Assembly (NCBI GenBank): GCA_037441725.1
Contig: JBBIRT010000006.1
Location: forward strand, 1-47,082
Reading direction: 5' to 3'
Length of the DNA stretch: 47,082 nt
DNA from: JBBIRT01 sp037441725
GTDB taxonomy: Bacteria; Desulfobacterota; BSN033; UBA1163
In this document: positions 18,330 through 26,782 of the stretch, in pieces
How the letters are laid out: each line of letters begins with the position of its first letter
Position numbering within the stretch: position 1 is the first letter of the stretch
Position numbers and translations under genes: made by a program
The notes under the pieces: model-generated
The model's database searches: none
What the model saw: the letters and a program-made list of their open reading frames with translations, nothing else
Told to the model about the DNA's origin: nothing

Positions 18330-18599
18330 ATGGAAGACATCCTATTAAAAGTCTACCTCCAGCCCAAGGCGTCCAAAAATGAGATTACAGGCTCCTATCG
18401 GGATGGAATTAAGGTAAAAGTAACTGCCCCACCTATTGAAGGAAAGGCGAACGAAGCTCTTATACGGCTTTTGGCTAAGGGATTTGGAATCTCTCCTTCC
18501 TCTATTGAAATCATCAAAGGACTTCATTCTCGAGAAAAGACCTTAAGGATTTCAGGGAAATTAGATTTAAAAAACTTCTTTAGAACGGATAGGTCCTAA
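18330..18599 (+). CDS. yggU: DUF167 family protein (YggU)
   Basis: Small conserved protein (89 aa) of unknown function. Recognised by VYLQPKASKNEI, VKVTAPPIEGKANEALI and IEIIKGLHSREKTLRI, the standard order in the family. It follows pgeF by 7 bases and is probably cotranscribed. Confidence 0.9.
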   Translation: MEDILLKVYLQPKASKNEITGSYRDGIKVKVTAPPIEGKANEALIRLLAKGFGISPSSIEIIKGLHSREKTLRISGKLDLKNFFRTDRS

Positions 18600-18605
18600 C
18601 TCCAT

Positions 18606-20006
18606 ATGAAAATGGAACCAATCAAAATGAATGGGGCGATCACGAAAAGATATGTTTTGCTGGTAACGACATTAGCTGCTTTCCTGGGGCCATTCAATAT
18701 ATCCTCCGTCAATATTTCGCTCCCAGCGATCGGTCGAGAGCTTCGAATGGATGCCATCCTCCTTAGTTGGGTGACGACAGCATATCTTCTGACCTCCGCC
18801 ATGTTCCTTGTTCCTTTCGGGAAGATGGCAGATCTCTATGGGAGAAAAAAAATCTTTACTTATGGAAATCTGATATTTATCCTGGCCTCTATTGGCTCCG
18901 CCTTCTCATTCTCTGCTCCCATGCTCATTGGCTTCAGAATCTTACATGGCATTGGGGCTGCCGCAACCTATAGTATCGGAGCAGCCATGCTGACCTCTGC
19001 CTTTCCTTCAAAAGAATTGGGCAAAGTCTTTGGAATCAATTTAGCAGCAGTCTATCTGGGAAATTCTGTAGGACCCTTTCTGGGAGGATTCCTGACCCAC
19101 CATCTTAGTTGGAGAAGCATCTTTCTTGTCAACATCCTTTTAGGGCTGATCATCCTCGGCTTCATCTTCTTGACCCTAAAAACAGAATGGATGGAAGCCA
19201 GAAAGGAAAAATTTGATATTCTTGGCTCGATGATCTACAGTATCACCCTTTTATTGATCACTTATGGCTTTTCACAATTGTCCACGATTAGGGGGGTCTG
19301 GTTTATTCTCCCCGGGTGTTTAGGATTGATCGCTTTCGTCAGATGGGAAACAAAGATAGAAAACCCTATATTGGATATAAATCTCTTTAGAAAAAATAAA
19401 GCCTTTGCTTTTTCCAACCTGGCGGCTTTAATCAATTATAGTGCCACGTTTGCGATCATCTTCCTACTCAGTCTTTATTTACAATATATTAAAGGGCTTA
19501 ACGCCGAAAGTGCAGGCTTCGTGATGTTATCCCAACCAATGGTCCAAGCTTTTTTCTCTCCCTTTGCAGGCAGGCTTTCGGATAAGATAGAACCAAGAAT
19601 TGTTGCTTCGATTGGAATGGCATTGATCACCTTAGGTCTTTTTCTATTTATTTTTATCCATGGGGAGACCCCCCTGGGATTTATCGTTGCAAATTTAGTC
19701 CTTCTTGGATTTGGCTTTGCCTTATTCTCCTCTCCCAATACCAATGCAGTAATGAGTTCCGTTGAAAATAGATATTATGGAGTGGCCTCTGGGACACTTG
19801 GGACCATGCGAACGATAGGGATGGTATTGAGCATGGGAATGACAATCTTGATATTTTCTTTATATATTGGAAGGGTTCAAATCACCCCTGAGTATTATCC
19901 CCCCTTTTTAAGAGGCGCAAAAATGATCTTTACCCTCTTTACCGTTCTCTGTATCGGAGGGACGTTTGCCTCACTAATAAGAGGAAAAGTTCATCATCAA
20001 CCCTAA
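18606..20006 (+). CDS. MFS drug-resistance-type transporter (DHA2-like)
   Basis: An integral membrane transporter of 466 aa with about 12-14 hydrophobic helices. It has the major facilitator motif between helices 2 and 3 (GKMADLYGRKKIF) and an early AITKRYVLLVTTLAAFLGPFN region with SVNISLPAIGRELRM, as in proton-driven multidrug exporters. The substrate is unknown. It is 6 bases after yggU. Confidence 0.88.
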   Translation: MKMEPIKMNGAITKRYVLLVTTLAAFLGPFNISSVNISLPAIGRELRMDAILLSWVTTAYLLTSAMFLVPFGKMADLYGRKKIFTYGNLIFILASIGSAFSFSAPMLIGFRILHGIGAAATYSIGAAMLTSAFPSKELGKVFGINLAAVYLGNSVGPFLGGFLTHHLSWRSIFLVNILLGLIILGFIFLTLKTEWMEARKEKFDILGSMIYSITLLLITYGFSQLSTIRGVWFILPGCLGLIAFVRWETKIENPILDINLFRKNKAFAFSNLAALINYSATFAIIFLLSLYLQYIKGLNAESAGFVMLSQPMVQAFFSPFAGRLSDKIEPRIVASIGMALITLGLFLFIFIHGETPLGFIVANLVLLGFGFALFSSPNTNAVMSSVENRYYGVASGTLGTMRTIGMVLSMGMTILIFSLYIGRVQITPEYYPPFLRGAKMIFTLFTVLCIGGTFASLIRGKVHHQP

Positions 20007-20011
20007 ACCCC

Positions 20012-20040
20012 TTGACTTCAAAAAGAAAATCGATTAGTCT
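20012..20040 (+). promoter_or_regulatory. Promoter of tRNA-Sec
   Basis: TTGACT (20012-20017), a 17-bp spacer and TAGTCT (20035-20040). The -10 box ends 7 bases before the first tRNA nucleotide, so transcription would start at or within a base of the mature 5' end. Confidence 0.55.
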
Positions 20041-20047
20041 ATGAATT

Positions 20048-20142
20048 GGAAGTGGATAGGTTCTGGTGGGCCTCCTGGACTTCAAATCCAGTGACGGGCA
20101 GACGATGTCCGTGGTGGGTTCGATTCCCATGCACTTCCGCCA
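20048..20142 (+). tRNA. selC: tRNA-Sec (anticodon TCA)
   Basis: A 95-nt tRNA, like E. coli selC in length. The acceptor stem GGAAGTG pairs with CACTTCC, with discriminator G and encoded CCA (20140-20142). The anticodon arm is CTGGA-CTTCAAA-TCCAG with TCA at 20082-20084, matching the E. coli selC anticodon arm. There is a long variable arm and a T arm GTGGG-TTCGATT-CCCAT. An 8th acceptor pair typical of tRNA-Sec would be G-G here, a mismatch. It reads UGA in fdhA and probably at 12363. Confidence 0.97.
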
Positions 20143-20174
20143 ACTTGTTACAATCACTTCAAAAGGAGAATAAA

Positions 20175-20366
20175 ATGTTTGGAATTGGAATGCCGGAGTT
20201 GATCATCATCTTGGTCATCATCCTGATTATTTTTGGTGCGGGGAAACTGCCTCAGATCGGTGAAGGTCTTGGAAAGGGGATTAGGAATTTTAAAAAGGCG
20301 ACTAAAGAAAAAGATGAGATCGACGTGACCCCCCAAAAGACCGAAGAGATCCCTGAAAAAAAGTGA
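20175..20366 (+). CDS. tatA: Sec-independent translocase subunit TatA/TatE
   Basis: Pore-forming component of twin-arginine export (63 aa). One N-terminal membrane helix (ELIIILVIILIIFGAGKLP) is followed by an amphipathic helix (GEGLGKGIRNFKKATK) and a charged tail. The frame is open upstream into the tRNA, but ATG 20175 with AAGGAG is the real start. It may be cotranscribed with tRNA-Sec. It could serve export of the Tat-signal formate dehydrogenase; tatC is not visible. Confidence 0.95.
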   Translation: MFGIGMPELIIILVIILIIFGAGKLPQIGEGLGKGIRNFKKATKEKDEIDVTPQKTEEIPEKK

Positions 20367-20455
20367 ACTCCTCACCCCATAATGGTTGATTGCCCCACCT
20401 TACAGGAGCATCCTCACAAATACGATTTCGTCTGTGTTGAAAGATCAAGGTGAGA

Positions 20456-20977
20456 ATGAGACAAATTGTCCATATTGGAATCGGCTCTAACATAGGGGAT
20501 AAACTCAATCATTGTAAGAAAGCCATTTCTGAAATTTTGAAAATCAATGGACACAAGCTCTTGGCCCAATCCTCTTTCTTTAAAACGAAACCTATCGGAT
20601 TTCCATCGCAAGACTGGTTTATTAACGGAATCGTAAAGATTGAAACGGATTTGGAACCATTTGAACTTCTTCGAACATTGAAATCGATTGAATTACAAAT
20701 GGGGCGCAAAGAGACCTTTCGTTGGGGACCTCGGGTCATTGATCTGGATATCCTCTTCTTTGGGGACATGGAAATTGATACAGAGGAGCTCCAAATTCCT
20801 CACCCCCTCCTTCAGGAGCGTCAGTTTGTTCTTGCCCCCCTGGCTGAAATCGACCCCGATCTAATCCATCCTGTGCTGAAAAAAACGGTAAGGGAACTCT
20901 TAGAGAATCTGAAACAGGACCAAGGGGTGGAAAAGATAAACTCCCATGACTCCCCTTTGATGGGAAAGGAGAAATGA
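20456..20977 (+). CDS. folK: 2-amino-4-hydroxy-6-hydroxymethyldihydropteridine pyrophosphokinase
   Basis: Folate biosynthesis enzyme transferring pyrophosphate from ATP to hydroxymethyldihydropterin. Family features are HIGIGSNIGDKL, the SSFFKTKPIGFPSQDWFING region, RWGPRVIDLDILFFG and IPHPLLQERQFVLAPLAEI. Length 173 aa from ATG 20456, chosen over GTG 20450 because AAGG lies 5 bases before the ATG. Confidence 0.94.
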   Translation: MRQIVHIGIGSNIGDKLNHCKKAISEILKINGHKLLAQSSFFKTKPIGFPSQDWFINGIVKIETDLEPFELLRTLKSIELQMGRKETFRWGPRVIDLDILFFGDMEIDTEELQIPHPLLQERQFVLAPLAEIDPDLIHPVLKKTVRELLENLKQDQGVEKINSHDSPLMGKEK

Positions 20978-20984
20978 CTCGAAG

Positions 20985-21257
20985 ATGTCCCGTTTGATTT
21001 TGCTCCTCTTCTTCTTCCTCCTCTTTTACCTTGTTCTTCGTTATCTTATGAAGGGTATTACGGTAACAGTGAAGAAGAGAGAGAAGGGATCTGAACCTGA
21101 GGAGCTTGTCCAAGACCCCTATTGTCAAATCTACCTCCCTAAGAAGTTGAGTATTCAGAAAAAGATCGAAGGCAGGACACTCTATTTCTGCAAAGAAGAA
21201 TGTTTGAAAAAATATTTAAGCAATATTAAAAAAAGGAATGGATTACTCAGTCAATAG
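20985..21257 (+). CDS. Small membrane-anchored cysteine protein (hypothetical)
   Basis: A 90-residue protein with one N-terminal membrane helix (LILLLFFFLLFYLVLRYLM) and a short soluble domain with DPYCQIYLP and YFCKEECLKKY. The three cysteines resemble a YHS-type metal- or redox-binding knuckle (DPVC...YFCS..C). No firm function. It lies between folK and the transaldolase gene in a tight row. Confidence 0.75.
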   Translation: MSRLILLLFFFLLFYLVLRYLMKGITVTVKKREKGSEPEELVQDPYCQIYLPKKLSIQKKIEGRTLYFCKEECLKKYLSNIKKRNGLLSQ

Positions 21258-21267
21258 GAGGAAGGAA

Positions 21268-21930
21268 ATGAAATTTTTTATTGACACCGCAAATCCAAAT
21301 GAGATTCGAAAGGCTTTTGAGATGGGAGTACTCGATGGGGTCACCACCAATCCCTCACTGATCTCAAAGGAGAACCGAGACTTTATCCCTTTGATTCAAG
21401 AGATTCGTGAAATCATTAAAGGACTTCCTATCAGTCTGGAGGTCATCAGTTTAAAGGCTGAAGAGATGATTGAAGAAGCCCGAAACCTTGCTGAAATAGG
21501 GGATAACATTGTAGTCAAAATTCCAATGACTGGGGAGGGATTAAAGGCCATTAAAACATTAGTGGCAGAAGGCATTAAGACCAATACGACTCTGGTCTTC
21601 TCCCCGACTCAGGCCCTTTTAGCCGCAAAGGTTGGTTCAACCTATGTGAGCCCTTTTATCGGAAGATTAGACGACATCTCCCAGACAGGAATGGAGCTGG
21701 TGGAACAGATTGTGACAATTTTTAAGAATTACGGATATGGCTCTAAAGTGATCGTATCCAGTATCCGCAACCCTATCCATGTCTTAGAAGCAGCCCTTAT
21801 TGGAGCTGATGTGGCAACGATCCCCTATAAAGTGATCGCACAGTTAGTCCAACACCCTTTGACGGATATTGGGATTGAAAAATTCTTAGCTGATTGGAAA
21901 AAGGTCCCCCAAAATGAAAAAAGGACCTAA
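21268..21930 (+). CDS. Transaldolase / fructose-6-phosphate aldolase (TalC-like)
   Basis: Short transaldolase-family protein (220 aa) of the TalC/FSA subgroup: MKFFIDTANPNEIRKA, GVTTNPSLI, VVKIPMT (Schiff-base lysine), TTLVFSPTQA and VSPFIGRLDDI. It acts in the non-oxidative pentose phosphate pathway or as fructose-6-phosphate aldolase; sequence alone does not decide. ATG 21268 with GGAGGAAGGAA is the start. Confidence 0.92.
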   Translation: MKFFIDTANPNEIRKAFEMGVLDGVTTNPSLISKENRDFIPLIQEIREIIKGLPISLEVISLKAEEMIEEARNLAEIGDNIVVKIPMTGEGLKAIKTLVAEGIKTNTTLVFSPTQALLAAKVGSTYVSPFIGRLDDISQTGMELVEQIVTIFKNYGYGSKVIVSSIRNPIHVLEAALIGADVATIPYKVIAQLVQHPLTDIGIEKFLADWKKVPQNEKRT

Positions 21931-21947
21931 CCAACCCCTTTAGTCTA

Positions 21948-22391
21948 TTAGATAGGTTCGATGAGGATCTGTTTGGTTTGGGACATCTGTCTCTTTGGAA
22001 GGATCACTCGAAGGACACCATCCTTATAAGAGGCCCTGATCCCATCCTGGTCGATGATCCTGGGAATGTTGAAGGTTCGGCGAAAGGTCCCATAGGGCCT
22101 TTCAATTTGGATGTAGTTCTCATCAGAAGTCTCTTTGATAAATCTTCTTTCTCCCTGAATGCTCAATATATTCTCTTCTACCTTAATTTCAATCTCATCT
22201 TGACTCACTTCTGGAAGGTCAATTTTCAGAACGATTTCACTCCCCCTTTCTAAAATATCTGCAGGAGGAGACCAGGCCTCTCGAACCACATCTTCCTTCC
22301 AAAAACGGGAGAGGGTCTCATCAATGAGTCGGGTCATTCGATCTTGCATTGCCATTAAATCCCGGAAGGGTTCCCATTTTTCAAGGGCCAT
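21948..22391 (-). CDS. Small heat shock protein, Hsp20/alpha-crystallin family
   Basis: ATP-independent chaperone (147 aa) with an alpha-crystallin domain (DLPEVSQDEIEIKVEENI through GVLRVILPKRQ) and an N-terminal EPFRDLMAMQDRMTRL segment. The frame is open 5 codons further, but GGAGGT lies 7 bases before the internal ATG, fixing the start at 22391. A near-consensus promoter lies just upstream; no CIRCE or ROSE element was recognised. Confidence 0.93.
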   Translation of the reverse strand: MALEKWEPFRDLMAMQDRMTRLIDETLSRFWKEDVVREAWSPPADILERGSEIVLKIDLPEVSQDEIEIKVEENILSIQGERRFIKETSDENYIQIERPYGTFRRTFNIPRIIDQDGIRASYKDGVLRVILPKRQMSQTKQILIEPI

Positions 22392-22420
22392 ATACACTAC
22401 CTCCAATGAAATTCAATTAA

Positions 22421-22449
22421 AATATACTCCAATTATCTTAGGATGTCAA
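22421..22449 (-). promoter_or_regulatory. Promoter of the hsp20 gene
   Basis: On the minus strand TTGACA (22449-22444), a 17-bp spacer and TATATT (22426-22421). The leader is about 25 nt. Nothing else was found in the rest of the 22392-22610 gap except an AGGTT-TTTT-AACCT mini-hairpin near 22522. Confidence 0.7.
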
Positions 22450-22610
22450 CTCTATGGAGAGAGGGTCACTGAAGCAGGTGAAATAGGCCTATCTTACAAG
22501 GATGACCCCTTTTCTATAACGAGGTTTTTTAACCTAAACCCGTTTCAAGATCGCATGAAGTGTCTAAATAAATTTAACCTGACTTCTCTATGGCTGGATT
22601 TAAAATGTAA

Positions 22611-23324
22611 TTAAGTCCGACAGGTATAACAGACATCGAAAAAGTCTTTCGGGAGTTTAACCTTTTCTTTAAACTTTTCGAGCTGAAACCAAGGAGCAAA
22701 GTAGTTTCCACAGATCTTACATTGTTTCATCTTTAAAGTCCGTTTCCATCGGAGGATGGTCCGTTCATCTCCCTCCTCTTTCATTCCAATCACGTCAACA
22801 GGACAAACCACTACACAGGCTCCACAGGCGATACAATTCATGGCCTCTCCCTGAAAAGGCGGACCCATTTCCCGACGATCTCCCCTAAAGGCAAAATTGA
22901 TGGCATGCGCTCCTACCACTTCATCGCAGACCCTTGCACAGAGGCCACAGAGGATACAATCCTTATCCTCCTTCTTAAAACGAACTGTTTCCACCCCCAT
23001 TCTCTTAGCCATGTTTTGGATCAGTCGATCCCCTGGGCACATGGCCAGGATGAGCTCGATGATCATCCGACGTGCCCTAAGGATCTTCTCAGTTTGGGTC
23101 AGGACTTCAATCCCTTCCATGATAGGATAGGTACAGGAGGTGGTCATTCTTGACCTACCATTTTTCACCACTTCGACTAAGCAGAGACGGCAAGCCCCAT
23201 AGGGCTTAACCGATTCGTTGTAACAGAGATGAGGGATGTCAAATCCTGCATCAAGGGCCACTTCCAAAACATTTCCACCCTCTCTCCCCTCTACAGGCTG
23301 ACCATCGATCTTAAAAGAAACCAT
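22611..23324 (-). CDS. NuoG/HoxU-like iron-sulfur subunit
   Basis: A 237-residue electron-transfer protein. The N-terminal [2Fe-2S] plant-type domain has CYNESVKPYGACRLC and a distal Cys. A middle ferredoxin pair follows (CILCGLCARVC and CIACGACVVVC). The C-terminal zinc-ribbon-like tail has CKIC and CYTC. It lacks both the long molybdopterin-like domain of NuoG and the H-cluster domain of [FeFe] hydrogenase. It is the last gene of a unit with NuoF- and NuoE-like genes and por. Confidence 0.88.
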   Translation of the reverse strand: MVSFKIDGQPVEGREGGNVLEVALDAGFDIPHLCYNESVKPYGACRLCLVEVVKNGRSRMTTSCTYPIMEGIEVLTQTEKILRARRMIIELILAMCPGDRLIQNMAKRMGVETVRFKKEDKDCILCGLCARVCDEVVGAHAINFAFRGDRREMGPPFQGEAMNCIACGACVVVCPVDVIGMKEEGDERTILRWKRTLKMKQCKICGNYFAPWFQLEKFKEKVKLPKDFFDVCYTCRT

Positions 23325-23378
23325 CGCTTTCCTCCGGAACGAACCTGACCCTAAATTGGGCGATTCCTTTTTTAATCG

Positions 23379-25307
23379 TTATTGAACTTCAATCGCCTCG
23401 AACTTACAAGCATCAAAACACATCCCACATTTAATACATTTACCCTGATCAATTTTGAAGGGTTTTCCCTTTTCTTTCTTCGTTCTCTGTTTTCCACTGA
23501 TTGCCTTTTCTGGACAGACCTTAGCACATCTCCCACACATCGTACATCTCTCAGAGAGAATACGATATTTCAATAAATCCCGACAGACTTTAGCTGGACA
23601 TCGTTTATGAATAATATGCTCCAGATATTCCTCTTTAAAATACCGAAGGGTGGAGAGGACAGGATTGGGGGCTGTTCCCCCCAATTGACATAGAGAGGCT
23701 TCACCAGTTACCCAAGCAAGTTCTTCGAGGAGATCGAGGTGTTCAGGAATTCCCCTTCCCTCACTGATTTCGGTCAGGATTTCATGCATCCGTTTTGTCC
23801 CTTCCCGACAGGAGGTGCACTTCCCACAGGATTCGTCCTTGAGGAAGTTCATGAAATACTTTGCTACATCCACCATACAGGTGGACTCATCCATTACAAT
23901 CATCCCCCCTGAACCCATCATTGAACCCACCTCAGTGAGTTTATCAAAATCAACCGGCAGATCAAGAAGGGATTCAGGAATACACCCCCCGGAGGGCCCT
24001 CCTGTTTGGACCGCCTTAAACTTCTTTCCGCCTGGTATCCCTCCTCCGATATCATAAACAATCTCTCGTAAAGTGATCCCCATGGGAACCTCTACCAGGC
24101 CTGTGTTACTTACCTTGCCCACAATTGAAAAAACCTTGGTCCCCTTGCTCTTTTCTGTTCCGATTTGAGAATACCAGCTCGATCCTCTTGAGAGGATGAC
24201 TGGAATATTGTTCCATGTTTCCACATTATTGAGATTGCTCGGTTTATCCCATAGTCCACTTTCCGTAGTGTGGATATGTTTCGCCCTTGGTTCTCCGATC
24301 TTCCCTTCAATAGAGGCCATTAGGGCAGTGGATTCTCCACAAACGAAGGCCCCTCCTCCACGAAACAAATTGATTCTGAATGAAAAACCTGAACCAAGAA
24401 TATCATCTCCCAAAAGACCTACTCTCTCCGCTTGCCCAATAGCCATTCGTAGCTTTTGAATGGCCATAGGATATTCATCTCTTACATAAATAAACCCCTC
24501 ATGGGCACCAATGGCAAAAGCACCGATGATCATTCCCTCGATCACACTGTGTGGATCACCTTCAAGAACACTTCTATCCATATACGCTCCGGGGTCTCCC
24601 TCATCTGCATTGCATAGGATATATTTTGGATCCCCCTTTGATCTCCGGCACGATTCCCATTTAAGACCTGTAGGAAAACCAGCTCCTCCTCTTCCGCGTA
24701 ACCCTGAGCGCTTAACCTCTTCGATGATCTCTTCGGGTTTCATCTCAAAAATCGCCTTGTAAAGTGAAAAATACCCTCCTCTGGCAATATATTCCTCAAT
24801 ACGATCAGGATTGATCAATCCACAATTCCTCAAAGCAATCTTCAGCTGCTTATTATAAAAAGGGACTTGATGATAATGGGGGGTTCCATCGATTCCTTCT
24901 GGTATTTTCTGGAGAGGATACTCCAAGGACCTATTTTCAGCAATTAAATCTTCCCCTTCCATCTTACAGAAAACCCAATCCTTTACCACCCTATTTTCAG
25001 CCCATTCCAGGATGAATCGGGTGGCCTTCTCTGAAGTGACCTCTTGATAAAAGATTCTGGGTTTCCCAGGCTCGAATATATCGACCACTGGCTCCTTCTG
25101 ACAAAAACCAATACAACCCGTTTGATTGACTTGTATCGGTAGCCTCTCTTTCTCTACCAACTTCTGAATGGCTTCATAGACCTTCCCAGCACCGGTCGAA
25201 AGGCCGCAGGTTGCCATACCCACGGAGACCTTGGTTTTCTTGGGATAAAGGGCTTTTAATCCTTTCTCCCTAATTTTTTCTAAATCATCCTTTGTTCGAA
25301 TTTTCAT
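23379..25307 (-). CDS. NuoF/HoxF/HydB-like NADH-binding flavoprotein
   Basis: A 642-residue flavin and NAD(H)-binding subunit. It has an N-terminal thioredoxin-like [2Fe-2S] domain (ATCGLSTGAGKV ... TGCIGFCQ), an FMN/NADH-binding core (RGRGGAGFPTGLKWE), an N3-type [4Fe-4S] motif (SCGKCTSCREG) and two C-terminal ferredoxin motifs (CTMCGRCAKVC, CIKCGMCFDAC). This architecture is that of HydB of bifurcating hydrogenases and related NADH:ferredoxin enzymes. Here it would exchange electrons between NADH and ferredoxin. Confidence 0.93.
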   Translation of the reverse strand: MKIRTKDDLEKIREKGLKALYPKKTKVSVGMATCGLSTGAGKVYEAIQKLVEKERLPIQVNQTGCIGFCQKEPVVDIFEPGKPRIFYQEVTSEKATRFILEWAENRVVKDWVFCKMEGEDLIAENRSLEYPLQKIPEGIDGTPHYHQVPFYNKQLKIALRNCGLINPDRIEEYIARGGYFSLYKAIFEMKPEEIIEEVKRSGLRGRGGAGFPTGLKWESCRRSKGDPKYILCNADEGDPGAYMDRSVLEGDPHSVIEGMIIGAFAIGAHEGFIYVRDEYPMAIQKLRMAIGQAERVGLLGDDILGSGFSFRINLFRGGGAFVCGESTALMASIEGKIGEPRAKHIHTTESGLWDKPSNLNNVETWNNIPVILSRGSSWYSQIGTEKSKGTKVFSIVGKVSNTGLVEVPMGITLREIVYDIGGGIPGGKKFKAVQTGGPSGGCIPESLLDLPVDFDKLTEVGSMMGSGGMIVMDESTCMVDVAKYFMNFLKDESCGKCTSCREGTKRMHEILTEISEGRGIPEHLDLLEELAWVTGEASLCQLGGTAPNPVLSTLRYFKEEYLEHIIHKRCPAKVCRDLLKYRILSERCTMCGRCAKVCPEKAISGKQRTKKEKGKPFKIDQGKCIKCGMCFDACKFEAIEVQ

Positions 25308-25395
25308 CTCTCCCTCAATGGACTATCCTCTTCACCTTTCCTCCTGGGGGTGAATAAAAATCTTTTCTCCCTTAGGTGTTGGGGAAGGGACAGGT

Positions 25396-25848
25396 CTATC
25401 TAAATTCCTTCAATAAAGCAGGAACCCTATCCTGTGTAAGTCTTCCATAAACATTTCCATCGATGACGGCAACAGGTCCAAGGCTACAACAGCCAAGACA
25501 ACGGACCGATTCAAGTGTGAATTGTTTATCCTTGGTTGTCTCTCCCACGGTAATACCCAAATCCCTCTCCATTTCTTCCAAAATCTTTTTTCCTCCCCGG
25601 ACATGACATGCCGTTCCAAGACAGACATCAATCTGGTGATGACCTCTCGGTTTTAAACTCAGTGCATTATAAAAAGTTGCAATTCGAAAAAGGTTGGTCA
25701 GGGGAATGTTCATCTTCTTGGATACATATTCTAAATCCTCTTTGGGGAGATACTTCTCGAACCCCTGAATATCTTGAAGAATAGCAAGAATCGCCGACTC
25801 TTTCCCTTTATATTTTTTGATGATTCTATCAATCTTAGCAGCCTCCAT
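25396..25848 (-). CDS. NuoE/HydC-like [2Fe-2S] subunit
   Basis: Thioredoxin-like [2Fe-2S] protein (150 aa) with CLGTACHVRGG and CLGCCSLGP, the four cluster ligands of the family. It pairs with the NuoF-like subunit. It sits 10 bases after porB, so the NADH module is probably transcribed with por. Confidence 0.94.
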   Translation of the reverse strand: MEAAKIDRIIKKYKGKESAILAILQDIQGFEKYLPKEDLEYVSKKMNIPLTNLFRIATFYNALSLKPRGHHQIDVCLGTACHVRGGKKILEEMERDLGITVGETTKDKQFTLESVRCLGCCSLGPVAVIDGNVYGRLTQDRVPALLKEFR

Positions 25849-25858
25849 CTCCTACTCC

Positions 25859-26782
25859 TCATCCTGTCTTTTCTTTTAACTCTTCATATTCTTTTTGAAC
25901 ACGTTTCTCAATCCCTCCGATCATGTCATCAGTGAGGTGGCGGAATCTCCCTTGAAGCTTGAGATATTCTTTGATAGGCTTCAACTTAGGGAAATCTATA
26001 TTCAGACGATATCGCCCCTTCTCCACTTCATAAAGAGGGAAAACACCTGTCTCTACTGCCAACCGACCCAATTTGATAGAAAGCTCTGGGGCCGATCTCC
26101 ATCCTGTGGGGCAAACGGATAGAATGTGAATATAGGCCGGCCCTTCAATCTCTGCTGCCTTCTTCACTTTCTGGACAAGGTCAATCGGATAACTTGGACA
26201 AGCTGTGGCTACATAAGGAATATCATGAGCGACAGCAATGGCAGGCATATTCTTCTTCCATGTAATCTGCCCCATCTGAATCTTCCCAACCGGAGAAGTG
26301 GTCGTTGCTGCCCCAAATGGTGTGGAGGAGGATCGCTGGATCCCTGTATTCATATAGGCTTCATTATCCGTGCAGATATAGATAAAGTTGTGACCTCTTT
26401 CAAAAGCACCAGAAAGGGCCTGGAGTCCAATATCCGCTGTCCCCCCATCTCCGGCCATGGCAAGGGTGACTATTTTTTTATAAGGGATCCTTCCCTTCCT
26501 CATTAAAACCTTCAACGCAGCCTCGATTCCCGAGGCAACGGCTGCTGTATTCTCAAAAGCCACATGAAACCAGGGCACTCTCCAAGATGTAAATGTGAGG
26601 TGAGAAGAGACAATCTCCATACATCCAGTTGCGTTGGCAATTATTACATTCCGGCCTAATGCTTTAGCCACCAATCGTACGGCCAAGGCCTCAGCGCATC
26701 CCTGACAGGCCCGATGGCCAGGAGCAAAATATTCCTTCTGAGTTAATGTACGAACAGCAAAGACATTTAAATTCTCAGTCAT
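25859..26782 (-). CDS. porB: 2-oxoacid (probably pyruvate):ferredoxin oxidoreductase, beta subunit
   Basis: Thiamine-diphosphate-binding subunit (307 aa): HRACQGCAEALAVRL, NATGCMEIVSSH and the ThDP motif GDGGTADIGLQALSGAFERG, with YMNTGIQRSSSTP. With alpha, gamma and delta it interconverts a 2-oxoacid + CoA with acyl-CoA, CO2 and reduced ferredoxin. Pyruvate is the likeliest substrate, but 2-oxoisovalerate or others are not excluded. It overlaps porA by 4 bases. Confidence 0.92.
   Translation of the reverse strand: MTENLNVFAVRTLTQKEYFAPGHRACQGCAEALAVRLVAKALGRNVIIANATGCMEIVSSHLTFTSWRVPWFHVAFENTAAVASGIEAALKVLMRKGRIPYKKIVTLAMAGDGGTADIGLQALSGAFERGHNFIYICTDNEAYMNTGIQRSSSTPFGAATTTSPVGKIQMGQITWKKNMPAIAVAHDIPYVATACPSYPIDLVQKVKKAAEIEGPAYIHILSVCPTGWRSAPELSIKLGRLAVETGVFPLYEVEKGRYRLNIDFPKLKPIKEYLKLQGRFRHLTDDMIGGIEKRVQKEYEELKEKTG

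Noticed and set aside
20046..20366. A 106-residue open frame covering tRNA-Sec and tatA
   Set aside because: It starts inside the tRNA; TatA has its own ATG at 20175 with a ribosome site.
22611..23324. [FeFe] hydrogenase subunit HydA
   Set aside because: The protein ends after the ferredoxin domains and has no H-cluster cysteine motifs.
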